A DNA stretch of 64,000 nucleotides from Azospirillum fermentarium (GCF_025961205.1 NZ_JAOQNH010000001.1:1450001-1514000), one strand, 5' to 3'. Numbered from the stretch's first letter, positions 16,067 to 24,861 are shown. Translations and numbers: made by a program. The notes: generated by a model not told the origin, from the sequence alone.

Positions 16067-17491
16067 TCAGGCCTCGGACCACGGATTATAGGGACGGAAA
16101 CATGCCCCAGCAATATCCGGCTCCACCACCAGGCGTGCGGTAACGTTCAACGCGGCGGCAACACGGCTGAAAGTGCTTTCACTGGCCATCACGATATCGC
16201 TGTGCATCAGAATATAGAAATCCTGGACCTGTTCCAACCCTTCCCAGGCGGGGGCCAGATCGGACAGAATCAACGGTTTGAACTCGGCCAGTTCGCTGCG
16301 GATGATGTCTACGTCATCGCTGGCGACAAAAAGAACGGGGGCATCGAGGCTGGGCCAGATGTTCCGCAGCCAGCGTCGGTACATTTCAGGTTTCGGCATG
16401 AAGTCGGCGTAATGCGCATATTGTGGCAAGCGCAGGTCGCCATGCCGATAATGCAGACCGACGACGGTGTTCCCACGGCGGCGCAATTCGGCAAGAGCAG
16501 GGGCAAGCCGCGGCCGCCATACCGGCCGGAAACGCATACGTGACAGAATTTCCGCGCGTCCCGACAAGCGGTAGGGGTGGCGCATCTCCTTCATGATGTC
16601 ATCTGGGTCCGTCATACAGGGCCGATCCGACAGCCCTGGATCGTCCAGTTCGAACAGATAGTGTCCAACCCAATCCGGGGTTTCAAAATCAGCCCCATAT
16701 TTTCGGGCATACTGAAGGGTGGTCATGTACACTAGGAGGGAGTGCCCGAACCGGACCCCGTAATCGACCAGCTTGGTCGTGATCTTGGGTTGAATCAGAG
16801 CGGGAGGGCGTCGGGGAAGCACGCCGCCTTCACGGTGCAGATACGTGTTGAGCCAGGCAACACTTAAGGCCGGGGAATTGTAGACGAGCCGGATATCGCG
16901 GGCGACCCCGCGTTCGTACATGCGCGCGGATTCCTCAGGATAGCCGCATTTGGCCAGTTGAAAGGAGACATTACCAAAAAATGACGCGTCTCCATCGAAT
17001 GGAAGATCGGCCAAACCCTTCAAGATATTGCCCGCACCCTTTGGATCATGGGCATTCAGGCGTTCCGCCGCCAAGGCGCTGGTCAGGTTTATGAGCAAGG
17101 GTATTGCTTCGTGCAGGTCGGGCTTTAGGGCCAGTGCTCTGCGGTAAGCGTTCAGGCTCTCTTCTGCCCGGCCCACCGTCTTCAACGCATTGGCGAAATT
17201 GAACAGCACTTCGGCGCGTTCACCGCCCAAGGCGATCGCGCGGCCGATCAGCCGGACGCCGTCCTGGCTCCGTCCCGTTTGATGATGAAGCGTCCCCAAA
17301 AGATGAAGAGCATCATAATGGATTGGGTTATCTATCAACGAAAGCCGATAGAATTTTTCTGCCAAATCATAGTGTTTTGATTTATGGCTTTCGAAGGCTC
17401 TGATGAGAAAATCAGCAAATACTATTGCTTCATTTAAAATATTTCCAGAATCTATCTCGTTTTTTGATGTATCTTTATTGGTAGAATTCAT
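16067..17491 (-). CDS. TPR protein with fucosyltransferase-like (GT11-type) domain
   Basis: 474 residues from the chosen start. The first ~150 residues contain TPR repeats (DALHLLGTLHHQTGRSQDGV; ESLNAYRRALALKPD). The C-terminal half resembles GDP-fucose-dependent alpha-1,2 or 1,6 fucosyltransferases: a GLHYRHGDLR motif (compare HxRxGD) near residue 350, then PVLFVASDD and, near the end, SDIVMASESTFSRVAAAL (compare the FSxSTFSWW motif). Sugar donor and acceptor are not shown. Codon use is AT-richer than the surroundings, most strongly over the first 60 codons. With the FkbM gene it suggests decoration of a surface glycan. Confidence 0.7.
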   Translation of the reverse strand: MNSTNKDTSKNEIDSGNILNEAIVFADFLIRAFESHKSKHYDLAEKFYRLSLIDNPIHYDALHLLGTLHHQTGRSQDGVRLIGRAIALGGERAEVLFNFANALKTVGRAEESLNAYRRALALKPDLHEAIPLLINLTSALAAERLNAHDPKGAGNILKGLADLPFDGDASFFGNVSFQLAKCGYPEESARMYERGVARDIRLVYNSPALSVAWLNTYLHREGGVLPRRPPALIQPKITTKLVDYGVRFGHSLLVYMTTLQYARKYGADFETPDWVGHYLFELDDPGLSDRPCMTDPDDIMKEMRHPYRLSGRAEILSRMRFRPVWRPRLAPALAELRRRGNTVVGLHYRHGDLRLPQYAHYADFMPKPEMYRRWLRNIWPSLDAPVLFVASDDVDIIRSELAEFKPLILSDLAPAWEGLEQVQDFYILMHSDIVMASESTFSRVAAALNVTARLVVEPDIAGACFRPYNPWSEA

Positions 17492-17498
17492 TCTACGC

Positions 17499-17505
17499 AC
17501 CTCCT
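17499..17505 (-). promoter_or_regulatory. Perfect Shine-Dalgarno choosing an internal start
   Basis: AGGAGGT on the minus strand sits 7 bases before the ATG at 17491. The longest reading frame would start 42 bases earlier (17533), inside a run of three CATTTCAGC-like repeats and without such a site. The protein therefore most likely begins MNSTNKDTS. Confidence 0.75.
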
Positions 17506-17652
17506 CAGGGGAAATTTCAGCCATTTCAGCCATTTTTGACCGGAAATCAAATGGGCTGTCAATGTGTTTGGGTCAGGCGTCTTTCCCTTGCCAATCTTGT
17601 TCCTCCGGCGTATTCCCCACCTTTGCTTCATTTGGACCATACCTGCCTCTCC

Positions 17653-18645
17653 ATGACCACGCACCCGCTCAGCATTGCGCCCATGATGGACTGGACGGAC
17701 CGGCATTGCCGGTTCTTTCACCGGCTGCTGACCCGGCACACGCTGCTGTATACTGAGATGGTGACCTCCGCCGCCATCCTGCACGGGGACCGTGACCGGC
17801 TGCTGGGGTTCAACGACGCCGAACACCCGGTGGCGCTGCAGCTCGGCGGGTCGGAGCCGGCGGATCTCGCCGTGTGCGCGCGGGTGGGGGAGGATTGGGG
17901 GTACGACGAGATCAACCTGAACGTCGGCTGTCCCAGCGACCGGGTGCAGTCGGGGCGGTTCGGGGCCTGCCTGATGGCCGAGCCGGATCTGGTCGCCCGC
18001 TGCGTCGCCGCCATGCAGGACGCCACCCGCGTTCCCGTCACCGTCAAGACACGCCTTGCCATCGACGAAATGGAGGAATGGCCGACGCTGCTGGGCTTCG
18101 TGCGCACGGTGCGGGCGGTGGGCTGCACGCGCTTCATCGTCCATGCGCGCAAGGCGTGGCTGAAGGGCCTCAGCCCCAAGGAGAACCGCGATATCCCGCC
18201 GCTGCGCTATGATCTGGTCCACCGGCTGAAGGATGAATTTCCCGATCTGGACATCTCCCTGAACGGCGGCATCCGCACGCTGGATGCGGCGGCGGAGCAC
18301 AGGCCGCATCTGGACGGGGTGATGATCGGGCGCGCGGCCTATGAAGACCCGTGGATTTTGGCCGATGCCGACCGCCGCTTCTATGGGGTGGAGGACCGCG
18401 AGCCGCTCACCCGCCATGATGTGATCGCCGCCATGATGCCCTATGTGGAGGAGCAGTGCCGCCGCGGCGTGCCGCTCAACGCCATCACCCGCCATATGCT
18501 GGGGCTGTTCCAGGGCATTCCGGGGGCGCGGGCGTGGCGGCGTCTGTTGTCGGAAAACGTCCACCGCGCCGGTGCCGGGCCGGACTTGCTGATGCAGGCG
18601 GCCTCTCTTGTGCGGGGCGGCGGGGGGCTGGCGGAAACCGGATGA
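17653..18645 (+). CDS. dusA: tRNA-dihydrouridine synthase A
   Basis: An FMN enzyme that reduces uridine 20/20a in the D-loop of tRNA with NADPH. The 330-residue length is typical. Motifs: SIAPMMDWTD (7-16); YTEMV (33-37); INLNVGCPSDRVQ with the catalytic cysteine C93; the DusA-type HARKAWLKGLSPKENR segment near residues 165-180; and NGGI and MIGRAAYEDPW later. The ATG at 17653 gives the family N-terminus (MTTHPLSIAPMMDWTD). The frame is open for 117 more bases upstream, but that part is unlike the family. The ribosome site is weak. Confidence 0.93.
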   Translation: MTTHPLSIAPMMDWTDRHCRFFHRLLTRHTLLYTEMVTSAAILHGDRDRLLGFNDAEHPVALQLGGSEPADLAVCARVGEDWGYDEINLNVGCPSDRVQSGRFGACLMAEPDLVARCVAAMQDATRVPVTVKTRLAIDEMEEWPTLLGFVRTVRAVGCTRFIVHARKAWLKGLSPKENRDIPPLRYDLVHRLKDEFPDLDISLNGGIRTLDAAAEHRPHLDGVMIGRAAYEDPWILADADRRFYGVEDREPLTRHDVIAAMMPYVEEQCRRGVPLNAITRHMLGLFQGIPGARAWRRLLSENVHRAGAGPDLLMQAASLVRGGGGLAETG

Positions 18646-18689
18646 GCTTCCCGCGCGTTTCCTCCTGACCAACCGGGAGGAGAGGCGGG

Positions 18690-19337
18690 ATGAGGCGCTT
18701 TTTGCACGATAACGGGCTGTCCCTGGTGTTGCTGGCGCTGTTCCTCGGCGCCATCATCGCGCAGGCGGTGGCCGGGTGGCGGGCGGATGTGGAGGATCTG
18801 CGGGTCCACGGCGCCCCGGCGCTGGGCTTCGCCGCCTATCTGGCGTCCGGCCATTTCCTGTCGGCGGTGTTCGAGAACTGGGAAAGCGAATTTCTGCAGA
18901 TGGCGGTCTATGTGGTGCTGACCGCCATCCTGATTCAGCGCGGATCACCGGAATCCCGCGACCCCGACGAACAGGAGGATGAGGACCAGACGCCCGCCGA
19001 TGCCCTGCCGGGGCCGGTGCGGCGGGGCGGGCTGCGGCTGTGGCTCTATTCCCATTCGCTCAGCACGGCGCTGGTGGCGCTGTTCCTGCTCTCCTTCGGG
19101 CTGCACGCGGCGGGCCGCACCCTGCGGGCGAATGAGGAGGGCGCCCTGCACGGCCAGCCGCCCCACACCATCGCCGACACCGTCACCGACGCCGAATTCT
19201 GGTACGAGAGCTTTCAGAACTGGCAGAGCGAATTCCTGTCGGTGGCGGTGCTGGTGCTGCTGGGCATCTGGCTGCGGGAGAAGGGATCGCCGGAATCCAA
19301 GCCGGTGTCCGCCCCCCACAGCCAGACAGGGAGATGA
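18690..19337 (+). CDS. Integral membrane protein, DUF6766-like
   Basis: 215 residues with four hydrophobic segments arranged as two similar halves. Each half has a membrane helix followed by a motif of the form F-x-N-W-[EQ]-S-E-F-L (FENWESEFLQMAVYV near residue 62, FQNWQSEFLSVAVLV near residue 173) and then RGSPES or KGSPES. The repeat points to an internal duplication. From memory this is the DUF6766 family of unknown function. A GGGAGGAGAGG ribosome site precedes the ATG. It lies 44 bases downstream of dusA. Confidence 0.75.
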   Translation: MRRFLHDNGLSLVLLALFLGAIIAQAVAGWRADVEDLRVHGAPALGFAAYLASGHFLSAVFENWESEFLQMAVYVVLTAILIQRGSPESRDPDEQEDEDQTPADALPGPVRRGGLRLWLYSHSLSTALVALFLLSFGLHAAGRTLRANEEGALHGQPPHTIADTVTDAEFWYESFQNWQSEFLSVAVLVLLGIWLREKGSPESKPVSAPHSQTGR

Positions 19338-19338
19338 T

Positions 19339-19397
19339 AAAAAAGGTGGAGGTTTGGAGGCGCCAGCCTCCAAGCGGGGTCGGGGCGGCAGCCCCGA
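19339..19397 (-). terminator. Paired hairpins ending the dehydrogenase/TRAP operon
   Basis: Two perfect stems: TCGGGGC/GCCCCGA (19380-19386 with 19391-19397) and TTGGAGGC/GCCTCCAA (19354-19361 with 19366-19373). On the minus strand they follow the SDR stop and are succeeded by TTTTTT (19344-19339). They may also stop rightward transcription of the membrane-protein gene. Confidence 0.6.
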
Positions 19398-19403
19398 TCT
19401 CCC

Positions 19404-20150
19404 TCACACGCAGCGCCCGCCATCCACCTCCAGACACACGCCGGTCAAGAACTCCGCCTCGTCCGAGCACAGAAACAGCGCGGCGTTGGCGATATCCGCC
19501 GGGGTGGACAGGCGGCCCAACGGGATGGAACTGCGGAACAGATCGCGCTTGGCCTCGGTATCTTCCCCCATGAACAGGTGCAGCATGCCGGTTTCCCCGG
19601 CGACGGGGTTCAGGGCGCAGACGCGGATGCGGTCGGGGGCCAGTTCCACCGCCATGGATTTGGTCAGGGTGATGACCGCACCCTTGGACCCGTTGTACCA
19701 CGTCAGCCCCGGCCGGGGCCGCAGGCCGGCGGTGGAGGCCACGTTGAGGATCACCCCGCCGCCCTGGTCCCGCAGCACCGGCACCCCGTGGCGGGCGGCC
19801 AGGAAGATCGACTTCACGTTCACCGCGTAGATGCGGTCGAAGGTGGCTTCGTCCACCGCGGTCATGGGCATGTTGCGGTGGGTGAAGCCGGCGTTGTTGA
19901 CGATGATGTCCAGCCGCCCGAACGCCGCCACCGCCTGGGCCACCATGGCCGCCACGTCGGCATCCACCGACACGTCGGCGCGGCAGGGCAGGGCGGCGGG
20001 GCCGCAGTCCGCCGCCACCTGGGCGGCGGCATCGGCGTTCAGGTCGGCCACCAGCACCCGCGCCCCTTCCGCCACGAAGCGGCGGACGATGCCGGCGCCG
20101 AACCCCGATCCGCCGCCGGTGACGATGGCGGTCTTTCCTTCCAGGCGCAT
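19404..20150 (-). CDS. Short-chain dehydrogenase/reductase
   Basis: A classical 248-residue NAD(P)-dependent SDR: nucleotide-binding TGGGSGFG (12-19), NNAG near residue 90, the catalytic serine in NVASTAG, and the YxxxK pair in WYNGSKGA near residue 155. An aspartate at the end of beta-2 (VADLNAD) favours NAD over NADP. As the last gene of a TRAP transporter / aldehyde dehydrogenase operon it probably oxidises the imported alcohol or a downstream hydroxy-acid. The substrate cannot be named. Confidence 0.88.
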   Translation of the reverse strand: MRLEGKTAIVTGGGSGFGAGIVRRFVAEGARVLVADLNADAAAQVAADCGPAALPCRADVSVDADVAAMVAQAVAAFGRLDIIVNNAGFTHRNMPMTAVDEATFDRIYAVNVKSIFLAARHGVPVLRDQGGGVILNVASTAGLRPRPGLTWYNGSKGAVITLTKSMAVELAPDRIRVCALNPVAGETGMLHLFMGEDTEAKRDLFRSSIPLGRLSTPADIANAALFLCSDEAEFLTGVCLEVDGGRCV

Positions 20151-20184
20151 GCGCCGTCCCCCCTCTGCCTGCCGGGCTGTTTGC

Positions 20185-20421
20185 TCAGACGGTGCCGCGG
20201 GTTTGCCGCATCAGCAGGTCCGACGGGGTGAGCCGCCCGCCGGCGACGGAGGCGCGGAAACCCTCCAGCTTGCGCAGCGCCTCGGCCTTCAGGTCGGGGG
20301 TCAGCGCGCGGCACAGGATCTCGCGCATTTCCGCCTCCATGGAGCGGCCGTTGCGGGCCGCGCGTTCGCGCAGGCGGTCCACCAGATCGTCGTCCACGTT
20401 GTGGATCATCAGGGTTTGCAT
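20185..20421 (-). CDS. FitA-like ribbon-helix-helix antitoxin without a visible toxin
   Basis: A 78-residue protein. The N-terminal ribbon-helix-helix (MQTLMIHNVDDDLVDRLRER, then ARNGRSMEAEMREIL) closely follows the FitA/VapB pattern, and the C-terminal half would be the toxin-neutralising tail. FitB-type PIN toxins normally follow their antitoxin directly. Here the next gene on the strand is the SDR, 34 bases on, and no PIN-domain ORF is present. It sits inside the catabolic operon, 46 bases after the aldehyde dehydrogenase, so it could be a domesticated operon repressor or a remnant. Confidence 0.75.
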   Translation of the reverse strand: MQTLMIHNVDDDLVDRLRERAARNGRSMEAEMREILCRALTPDLKAEALRKLEGFRASVAGGRLTPSDLLMRQTRGTV

Positions 20422-20467
20422 GGTCTTGTCCTTCCCTACGGGTGTTTGCCGGTGGGTTGCGGGGCGG

Positions 20468-21859
20468 TCAGCCGTGCCGGATGGCGATGGTCTTCACGGT
20501 GGAAAAGCCGTACAGCGCCTCGAACCCTTTTTCGCGGTTGAATCCGCTCTTCTTGACGCCGCCGAAGGGCAGTTCCACCCCGCCCCCGGCGCCGTAATTG
20601 TTGATGAACACCTGCCCGGCCTGAAGCCGGCGGGCCATGCGCAACGCCCGCCCGCCGTCGCGGGTCCACACCCCGGCGACCAGGCCGAAGGGGGTGCCGT
20701 TGGCAATGCGCACCGCCTCCTCCTCCCCGTCGAAGGGGATGAGGGCGAGGGCGGGGCCGAACACCTCCTGCTGCGCCAGGGGGGCGTCGGGATCGACGCC
20801 GCCGAACAGCACGGGCGGAACGTAGAAGCCCCCCGTCGGCGCCGACGGGACGATGCGGCCCGCGGCCAGCACGTGGAAGCCGTTGGACCGCGCCACATCC
20901 ACCATGCCCGCCACCCGCTCGCGCTGGGCGGCGTTGATCAGGGGGCCGAGGTCGTGATCCTCCAGCGCCGGGCCGGCGGTGAGGGTGGCGAAACGCTCGG
21001 CGATGCGGGCGGCCACCGTCTCATAGATGGGCCGCTCGATCAGCACGCGGCTGCCGGCGGAACAGGTCTGGCCGGCGTTCTGGATGGCGGCGCGCACCAG
21101 GAAGGGCAGGGCGTCGTCCAGGTCGGCGTCGGCGAACACCACCTGCGGCGACTTGCCCCCCAGCTCCAGCGTGACGGGCACGATGTTGCGGGCCGCCGCC
21201 TGCTGCACCAGCACCCCCACCTCCTGGCTGCCGGTGAAGGAGATGTGGTTGATGCCGGGGTGGGCGGCCAGCGCGGCACCCGCCTCCTCGCCATAGCCGG
21301 TGACGATGGCGAAGGTGCCGTCGGGGAACCCGGCCTCCGCCGCCAGACGGCCCAGGTACATGGTGGTGAGGGAGGCGTCCTCCCCCGGTTTGATGACGCA
21401 GGCGTTGCCCATGGCGAGTGCGGCACCGACGCTGCGCCCGATGATCTGCATGGGGTAATTCCACGGGATGATGTGCCCGGTCACCCCGTGGGGTTCGCGC
21501 AGCGTCATCACCGTGTAGCCGTCGAGATAGGGGATGGTGTCGCCGTGCACCTTGTCCGCCGCCCCGCCGTAGAATTCGAAATAGCGGGCGCAGGCCGTCA
21601 CGTCGGCGCGGGCCTGGGCCAGCGGCTTGCCCACGTCGCGGGATTCCAGCACCGCCAGCGCGTCGGCGTGTTCGAGGATCAGGGTGGAGAGCCGGTGCAT
21701 CAGCCGCCCGCGCTCCGCCGCCGTCCGTTTGCCCCATTCACCGTCGAAGGCCGCGCGGGCGGCGTCCACCGCCGCGCCGATGTCGGCGGCGGTGCCGCGG
21801 GGGATGCTGTCGAACGCCTCCCCCGTGCTGGGGTCGATGCAGGGTATGGTGTCGCTCAT
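20468..21859 (-). CDS. NAD(P)-dependent aldehyde dehydrogenase
   Basis: 463 residues with the ALDH catalytic set: N134 in IPWNYPMQ, E232 in LELGGKSP, and nucleophile C266 in GQTCSAGS. The C-terminal FGPALALIPF and GGVKKSGFNREKG motifs also match. Betaine-aldehyde/gamma-aminobutyraldehyde-type enzymes are the nearest general group I can name, but substrate specificity is not readable. AAGGAG lies about 9 bases before the ATG. The frame runs open far upstream through dctM in an antisense-like reading; that part is not coding. It is 14 bases downstream of dctM. Confidence 0.93.
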   Translation of the reverse strand: MSDTIPCIDPSTGEAFDSIPRGTAADIGAAVDAARAAFDGEWGKRTAAERGRLMHRLSTLILEHADALAVLESRDVGKPLAQARADVTACARYFEFYGGAADKVHGDTIPYLDGYTVMTLREPHGVTGHIIPWNYPMQIIGRSVGAALAMGNACVIKPGEDASLTTMYLGRLAAEAGFPDGTFAIVTGYGEEAGAALAAHPGINHISFTGSQEVGVLVQQAAARNIVPVTLELGGKSPQVVFADADLDDALPFLVRAAIQNAGQTCSAGSRVLIERPIYETVAARIAERFATLTAGPALEDHDLGPLINAAQRERVAGMVDVARSNGFHVLAAGRIVPSAPTGGFYVPPVLFGGVDPDAPLAQQEVFGPALALIPFDGEEEAVRIANGTPFGLVAGVWTRDGGRALRMARRLQAGQVFINNYGAGGGVELPFGGVKKSGFNREKGFEALYGFSTVKTIAIRHG

Positions 21860-21873
21860 GCGGGCACACTCCT

Positions 21874-23145
21874 TCACGGCAGGCTGCGGAACAGCAGCGT
21901 CAGCCCCGGCACATAGGTGATGATCATCAGACAGGCGAAGACCACGGCGACGAACGGCACCAGCCGCGGGACGATGCGCTCGATGCCCACATTCGCCACC
22001 TGGCAGGCGGCGAACAGGTTGACCCCGAACGGCGGCGTGACCATCCCCAGCGCCAGATTGACGATCATCACCAGCCCGAAATGCACCGGGTCGATGCCGA
22101 AATGCACCGCCACCGGCGCCAGGATCGGGGCCAGCACGATGATGGCCGCCGAGGTTTCGATGAACATCCCCACCACGAACAGGAAGACGTTCACCGCCAG
22201 CAGAAAGGCCCAGCCGCTGCCGATGGCCCCGGCGATCCAGGCACCGATGGCCGCCGGTACCCCGGCGCGGGTGATGAGGAAGCTGAACAGCCCGGCGGCG
22301 GCGATGACGAACATGATGATGGCCGACGACAGCACCGATTTGCGCAGGATCGGCCCCAGATCCCGCCAGCCGATGGCGCGGTACACACCCATGCCCACCG
22401 CGAAGGCATAGACCACCGCCACCGCCGACGCCTCGGTCGGGGTGAAGACGCCGCGGTAGATGCCGCCGATGATGATGACCGGCATCAGCAGCGCCAGGGC
22501 GGCGCGTTCGGTGGCGCGGACGAAGCTCAGGCGCCCCTCGCGGTCGCCCGTGCCCCAGCCGTTCAGGCGGCACAGCAGATAGGTGAACAGGATCAGCGCC
22601 CCGCCGATCAGCAGCCCCGGCCCGATGCCGGCCAGGAACAGGTCGCCGATCGACACCTCCGCCGACACCCCATAGAGGATCATGGGGATCGACGGCGGGA
22701 TGATGACGCCCAGTTCGGCGGACGTGGCCTGCAGTGCGGCGGCGAACTCCCGCGGATAGCCGTGAGCGATCATGGCCGGAATGATGATGGCGCCGATGGC
22801 AAACGTGGTTGCCACGCTGGACCCCGACACCGCGGCGAAGATCATGCAGGTCAGCACGCACGAACAGGCCAGCCCGCCCTGGATGCCGCCGACCACGGAT
22901 TTGGCGAAATCCACCAGCCGGGCGGAAATGCCCCCCGATTCCATCAGGTTGCCGGCCAGGATGAACAGCGGCACCGCCATCAGCGGAAAGCTGTCCAGCG
23001 AGGTCATCAGCTTCTGCGCCACCACCACCAGCGGCATGGGCGTGAACAGGGTGATGCCGCCGATGGCCGCCGCCGCGATGGATATCGCGATGGGCACCGA
23101 CAGGGCGAACAGGGCGACCATGGCCGCCATCATGAAGGCGGTCAT
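21874..23145 (-). CDS. dctM: TRAP transporter large permease (DctM type)
   Basis: The ion-coupled channel subunit of a tripartite ATP-independent periplasmic transporter: 423 residues, about twelve membrane helices, with DctM motifs such as GNLMESGGIS near residue 65 and IIPPSIPMILYG near residue 150. It starts three bases after the dctQ stop and is followed by the aldehyde dehydrogenase, so transport and oxidation are co-expressed. The substrate is probably a small organic anion or polyol-derived acid, by family only. Confidence 0.93.
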   Translation of the reverse strand: MTAFMMAAMVALFALSVPIAISIAAAAIGGITLFTPMPLVVVAQKLMTSLDSFPLMAVPLFILAGNLMESGGISARLVDFAKSVVGGIQGGLACSCVLTCMIFAAVSGSSVATTFAIGAIIIPAMIAHGYPREFAAALQATSAELGVIIPPSIPMILYGVSAEVSIGDLFLAGIGPGLLIGGALILFTYLLCRLNGWGTGDREGRLSFVRATERAALALLMPVIIIGGIYRGVFTPTEASAVAVVYAFAVGMGVYRAIGWRDLGPILRKSVLSSAIIMFVIAAAGLFSFLITRAGVPAAIGAWIAGAIGSGWAFLLAVNVFLFVVGMFIETSAAIIVLAPILAPVAVHFGIDPVHFGLVMIVNLALGMVTPPFGVNLFAACQVANVGIERIVPRLVPFVAVVFACLMIITYVPGLTLLFRSLP

Positions 23146-23148
23146 GGG

Positions 23149-23700
23149 CTACACCTCATAGGTTTCGTGTGGCGCCACCGGGGCGGTGCCGCTGCGTTCG
23201 GCCAGAAGGGCGCGCACCTGTTCGGCGGTGCGGGCCAGCAGACCGACGATGGCGAGCGCCGCCCCGGTGGGCACGGCGGCATAGACCCAGGCGATGGAGA
23301 TGCCGCCGCCGGTCAGGGGGTTTTCCACCCCCGCCAGCATCTGGAAGCGGGCGCGCATCACCATGTCGATGCCCGCCCACACCATCACCAGCAACACCCC
23401 CAGCGACAGGCCGAAGATCACCGCCGTCAGCACCAGCCGGGCCGTGCCGTGCAGATGGCTGTAAAGGAAATCCACCGCCAGCAGCGCGCCGGTGCGGAAC
23501 GCCGCCGCCACCCCCAGATAGACCATCCAGATGGTGAGCGAACGGGCCGCCACCTCCGACCATGTGGACGGTTCCTCGAACAGGAAGCGCGTGACCACCT
23601 GATAGAAGGCGATGCCCGCGGCCAGCACCAGCAGCGCCATGGCCGCGCGCAGGGTCCAGCGCATCAGGGCGCGTTCGACGGCGGCAAGGACCGTCAGCAT
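23149..23700 (-). CDS. dctQ: TRAP transporter small permease (DctQ type)
   Basis: 183 residues with four hydrophobic helices and the DctQ hallmark RFLFEEPSTWSEVAARSLTIW near residues 37-57. It scaffolds the large permease in the inner membrane. The ATG at 23700 is chosen because it gives the family N-terminus; the longer open frame upstream overlaps dctP. It starts 17 bases after the dctP stop. Confidence 0.92.
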   Translation of the reverse strand: MLTVLAAVERALMRWTLRAAMALLVLAAGIAFYQVVTRFLFEEPSTWSEVAARSLTIWMVYLGVAAAFRTGALLAVDFLYSHLHGTARLVLTAVIFGLSLGVLLVMVWAGIDMVMRARFQMLAGVENPLTGGGISIAWVYAAVPTGAALAIVGLLARTAEQVRALLAERSGTAPVAPHETYEV

Positions 23701-23717
23701 GGGGGCCGGTCCCCGGA

Positions 23718-24689
23718 TCAGTACTTGTAATTGCGGATGGCGTCGATCCGCTCCTGCCCGAAGGTCTTGGCGTACTGGGCATAGGCGGGCTTCAGGGCTT
23801 CCTGGAAGGCGGCGGCGTCCACGTCGGTCACCACCTCCATGCCCTGGCGGCGCAGCTCGTCCACACCGCTGGCGGCATCCGCCTCGGCCTTGTCGCGCAT
23901 GGCCTTGGCGCCGACCTTGGCGGCCTGCATGAACCAGCCCTTTTCGGTGTCGTTCAGCCGGCCCCACACCGTGGGCGACAGGATGATGAAGGCGGGGGAA
24001 TAGACGTGCTGGGACACGGTCAGGTACTTCTGCACCTGGGAGAACTTGGCCGACAGGATCACGCCGATGGGGTTTTCCTGCCCGTCCACCGTGCCCTGCT
24101 GCAGGGCGGTGAACAGTTCGGGAAAGGCCATGGGGGTGGGCAGGATGCCCAGCGTCTTGAACGCCGTCATGTGGACCTGATTTTCCATGGTGCGGATCTT
24201 CAGGCCCTTGGCATCCTCGGGCGTGCGGACGGCGTGCTTGGAATTGGTCAGGTTGCGGAACCCGTTCTCACCCCACGCCAGCGCGATCAGCCCGTGCTTG
24301 GGGAACTGGTCCAGGATGGCCTGCCCGATGGGGCCGTCCAGCACCGCGTGGGCGTGCTGGTAGTTCTTGAACAGGAAGGGGATGTCGGTGATGAGCGTGT
24401 CGGGGACGAAGTTCCCCACCGGGCCGGAGGAGGTGACCACCACGTCCACCGTGCCGATCTGTGCCCCCTCCACCATCTCGCGCTCGCCGCCCAGGGCGTT
24501 GGCGGGGTATTGCTTCAGCGTCCACTTGCCCCCGGACAGTTTCGCCAGTTCATCGGCCATGGCCGTGGCGCTGACACCGTAATGGGACGTGGGGGCCAGC
24601 GAATAGCCGATCTTCAACTCCTCCGCCGCCACGGGCGTACAGAGAAAGCCCGCGGTCAGGGCGCATGCGCCCACCCATGCCTTGAGCAT
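23718..24689 (-). CDS. dctP: TRAP transporter solute-binding protein (DctP type)
   Basis: A 323-residue periplasmic receptor. The signal peptide has probable cleavage after VAA near residue 22; the DctP fold then begins EELKIGYSLAPTSHYG. The conserved ligand arginine lies in GLKIRTMENQVHM, and the LFTALQQGTVDGQENP motif is typical of the family. The ATG at 24689 has GGGAGGG about 8 bases upstream and gives a clean signal peptide, unlike the upstream in-frame start. First gene of the leftward dctPQM-ALDH-antitoxin-SDR operon. Confidence 0.93.
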   Translation of the reverse strand: MLKAWVGACALTAGFLCTPVAAEELKIGYSLAPTSHYGVSATAMADELAKLSGGKWTLKQYPANALGGEREMVEGAQIGTVDVVVTSSGPVGNFVPDTLITDIPFLFKNYQHAHAVLDGPIGQAILDQFPKHGLIALAWGENGFRNLTNSKHAVRTPEDAKGLKIRTMENQVHMTAFKTLGILPTPMAFPELFTALQQGTVDGQENPIGVILSAKFSQVQKYLTVSQHVYSPAFIILSPTVWGRLNDTEKGWFMQAAKVGAKAMRDKAEADAASGVDELRRQGMEVVTDVDAAAFQEALKPAYAQYAKTFGQERIDAIRNYKY

Positions 24690-24839
24690 CGAAATACCCT
24701 CCCCGGTGATTGTTTGTTTGCCGCTTTGTTTTGCTGAGCAGCCTAACCCAACCACGGGAGGATGTGAGATAGCCTCTTCGGCGTAAGGCCCTGGTCATAC
24801 CGGAGGGGACGGCGGTAGGTGGACAAAGCCGGGAAATCC

Positions 24840-24861
24840 CCCTCTCCCCGGGGGGAGAGGG
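24840..24861 (-). terminator. Hairpin downstream of ftsK
   Basis: CCCTCTCCCC (24840-24849) pairs perfectly with GGGGAGAGGG (24852-24861) across a two-base centre, 31 bases past the ftsK stop. No T run follows, so it may be a terminator or a common dispersed CCCTCTCC palindrome. Confidence 0.45.

Noticed and set aside
21860..22861. Fusion of aldehyde dehydrogenase to an upstream 330-residue segment
   Set aside because: The extra stretch is the wrong frame of dctM. The normal ALDH N-terminus with its own AAGGAG site starts at 21859.
24840..24861. CCCTCTCCCC palindrome as an attachment or origin site
   Set aside because: No integrase, tRNA or repeats are nearby; it is best read as an ftsK 3' hairpin or a common dispersed palindrome.
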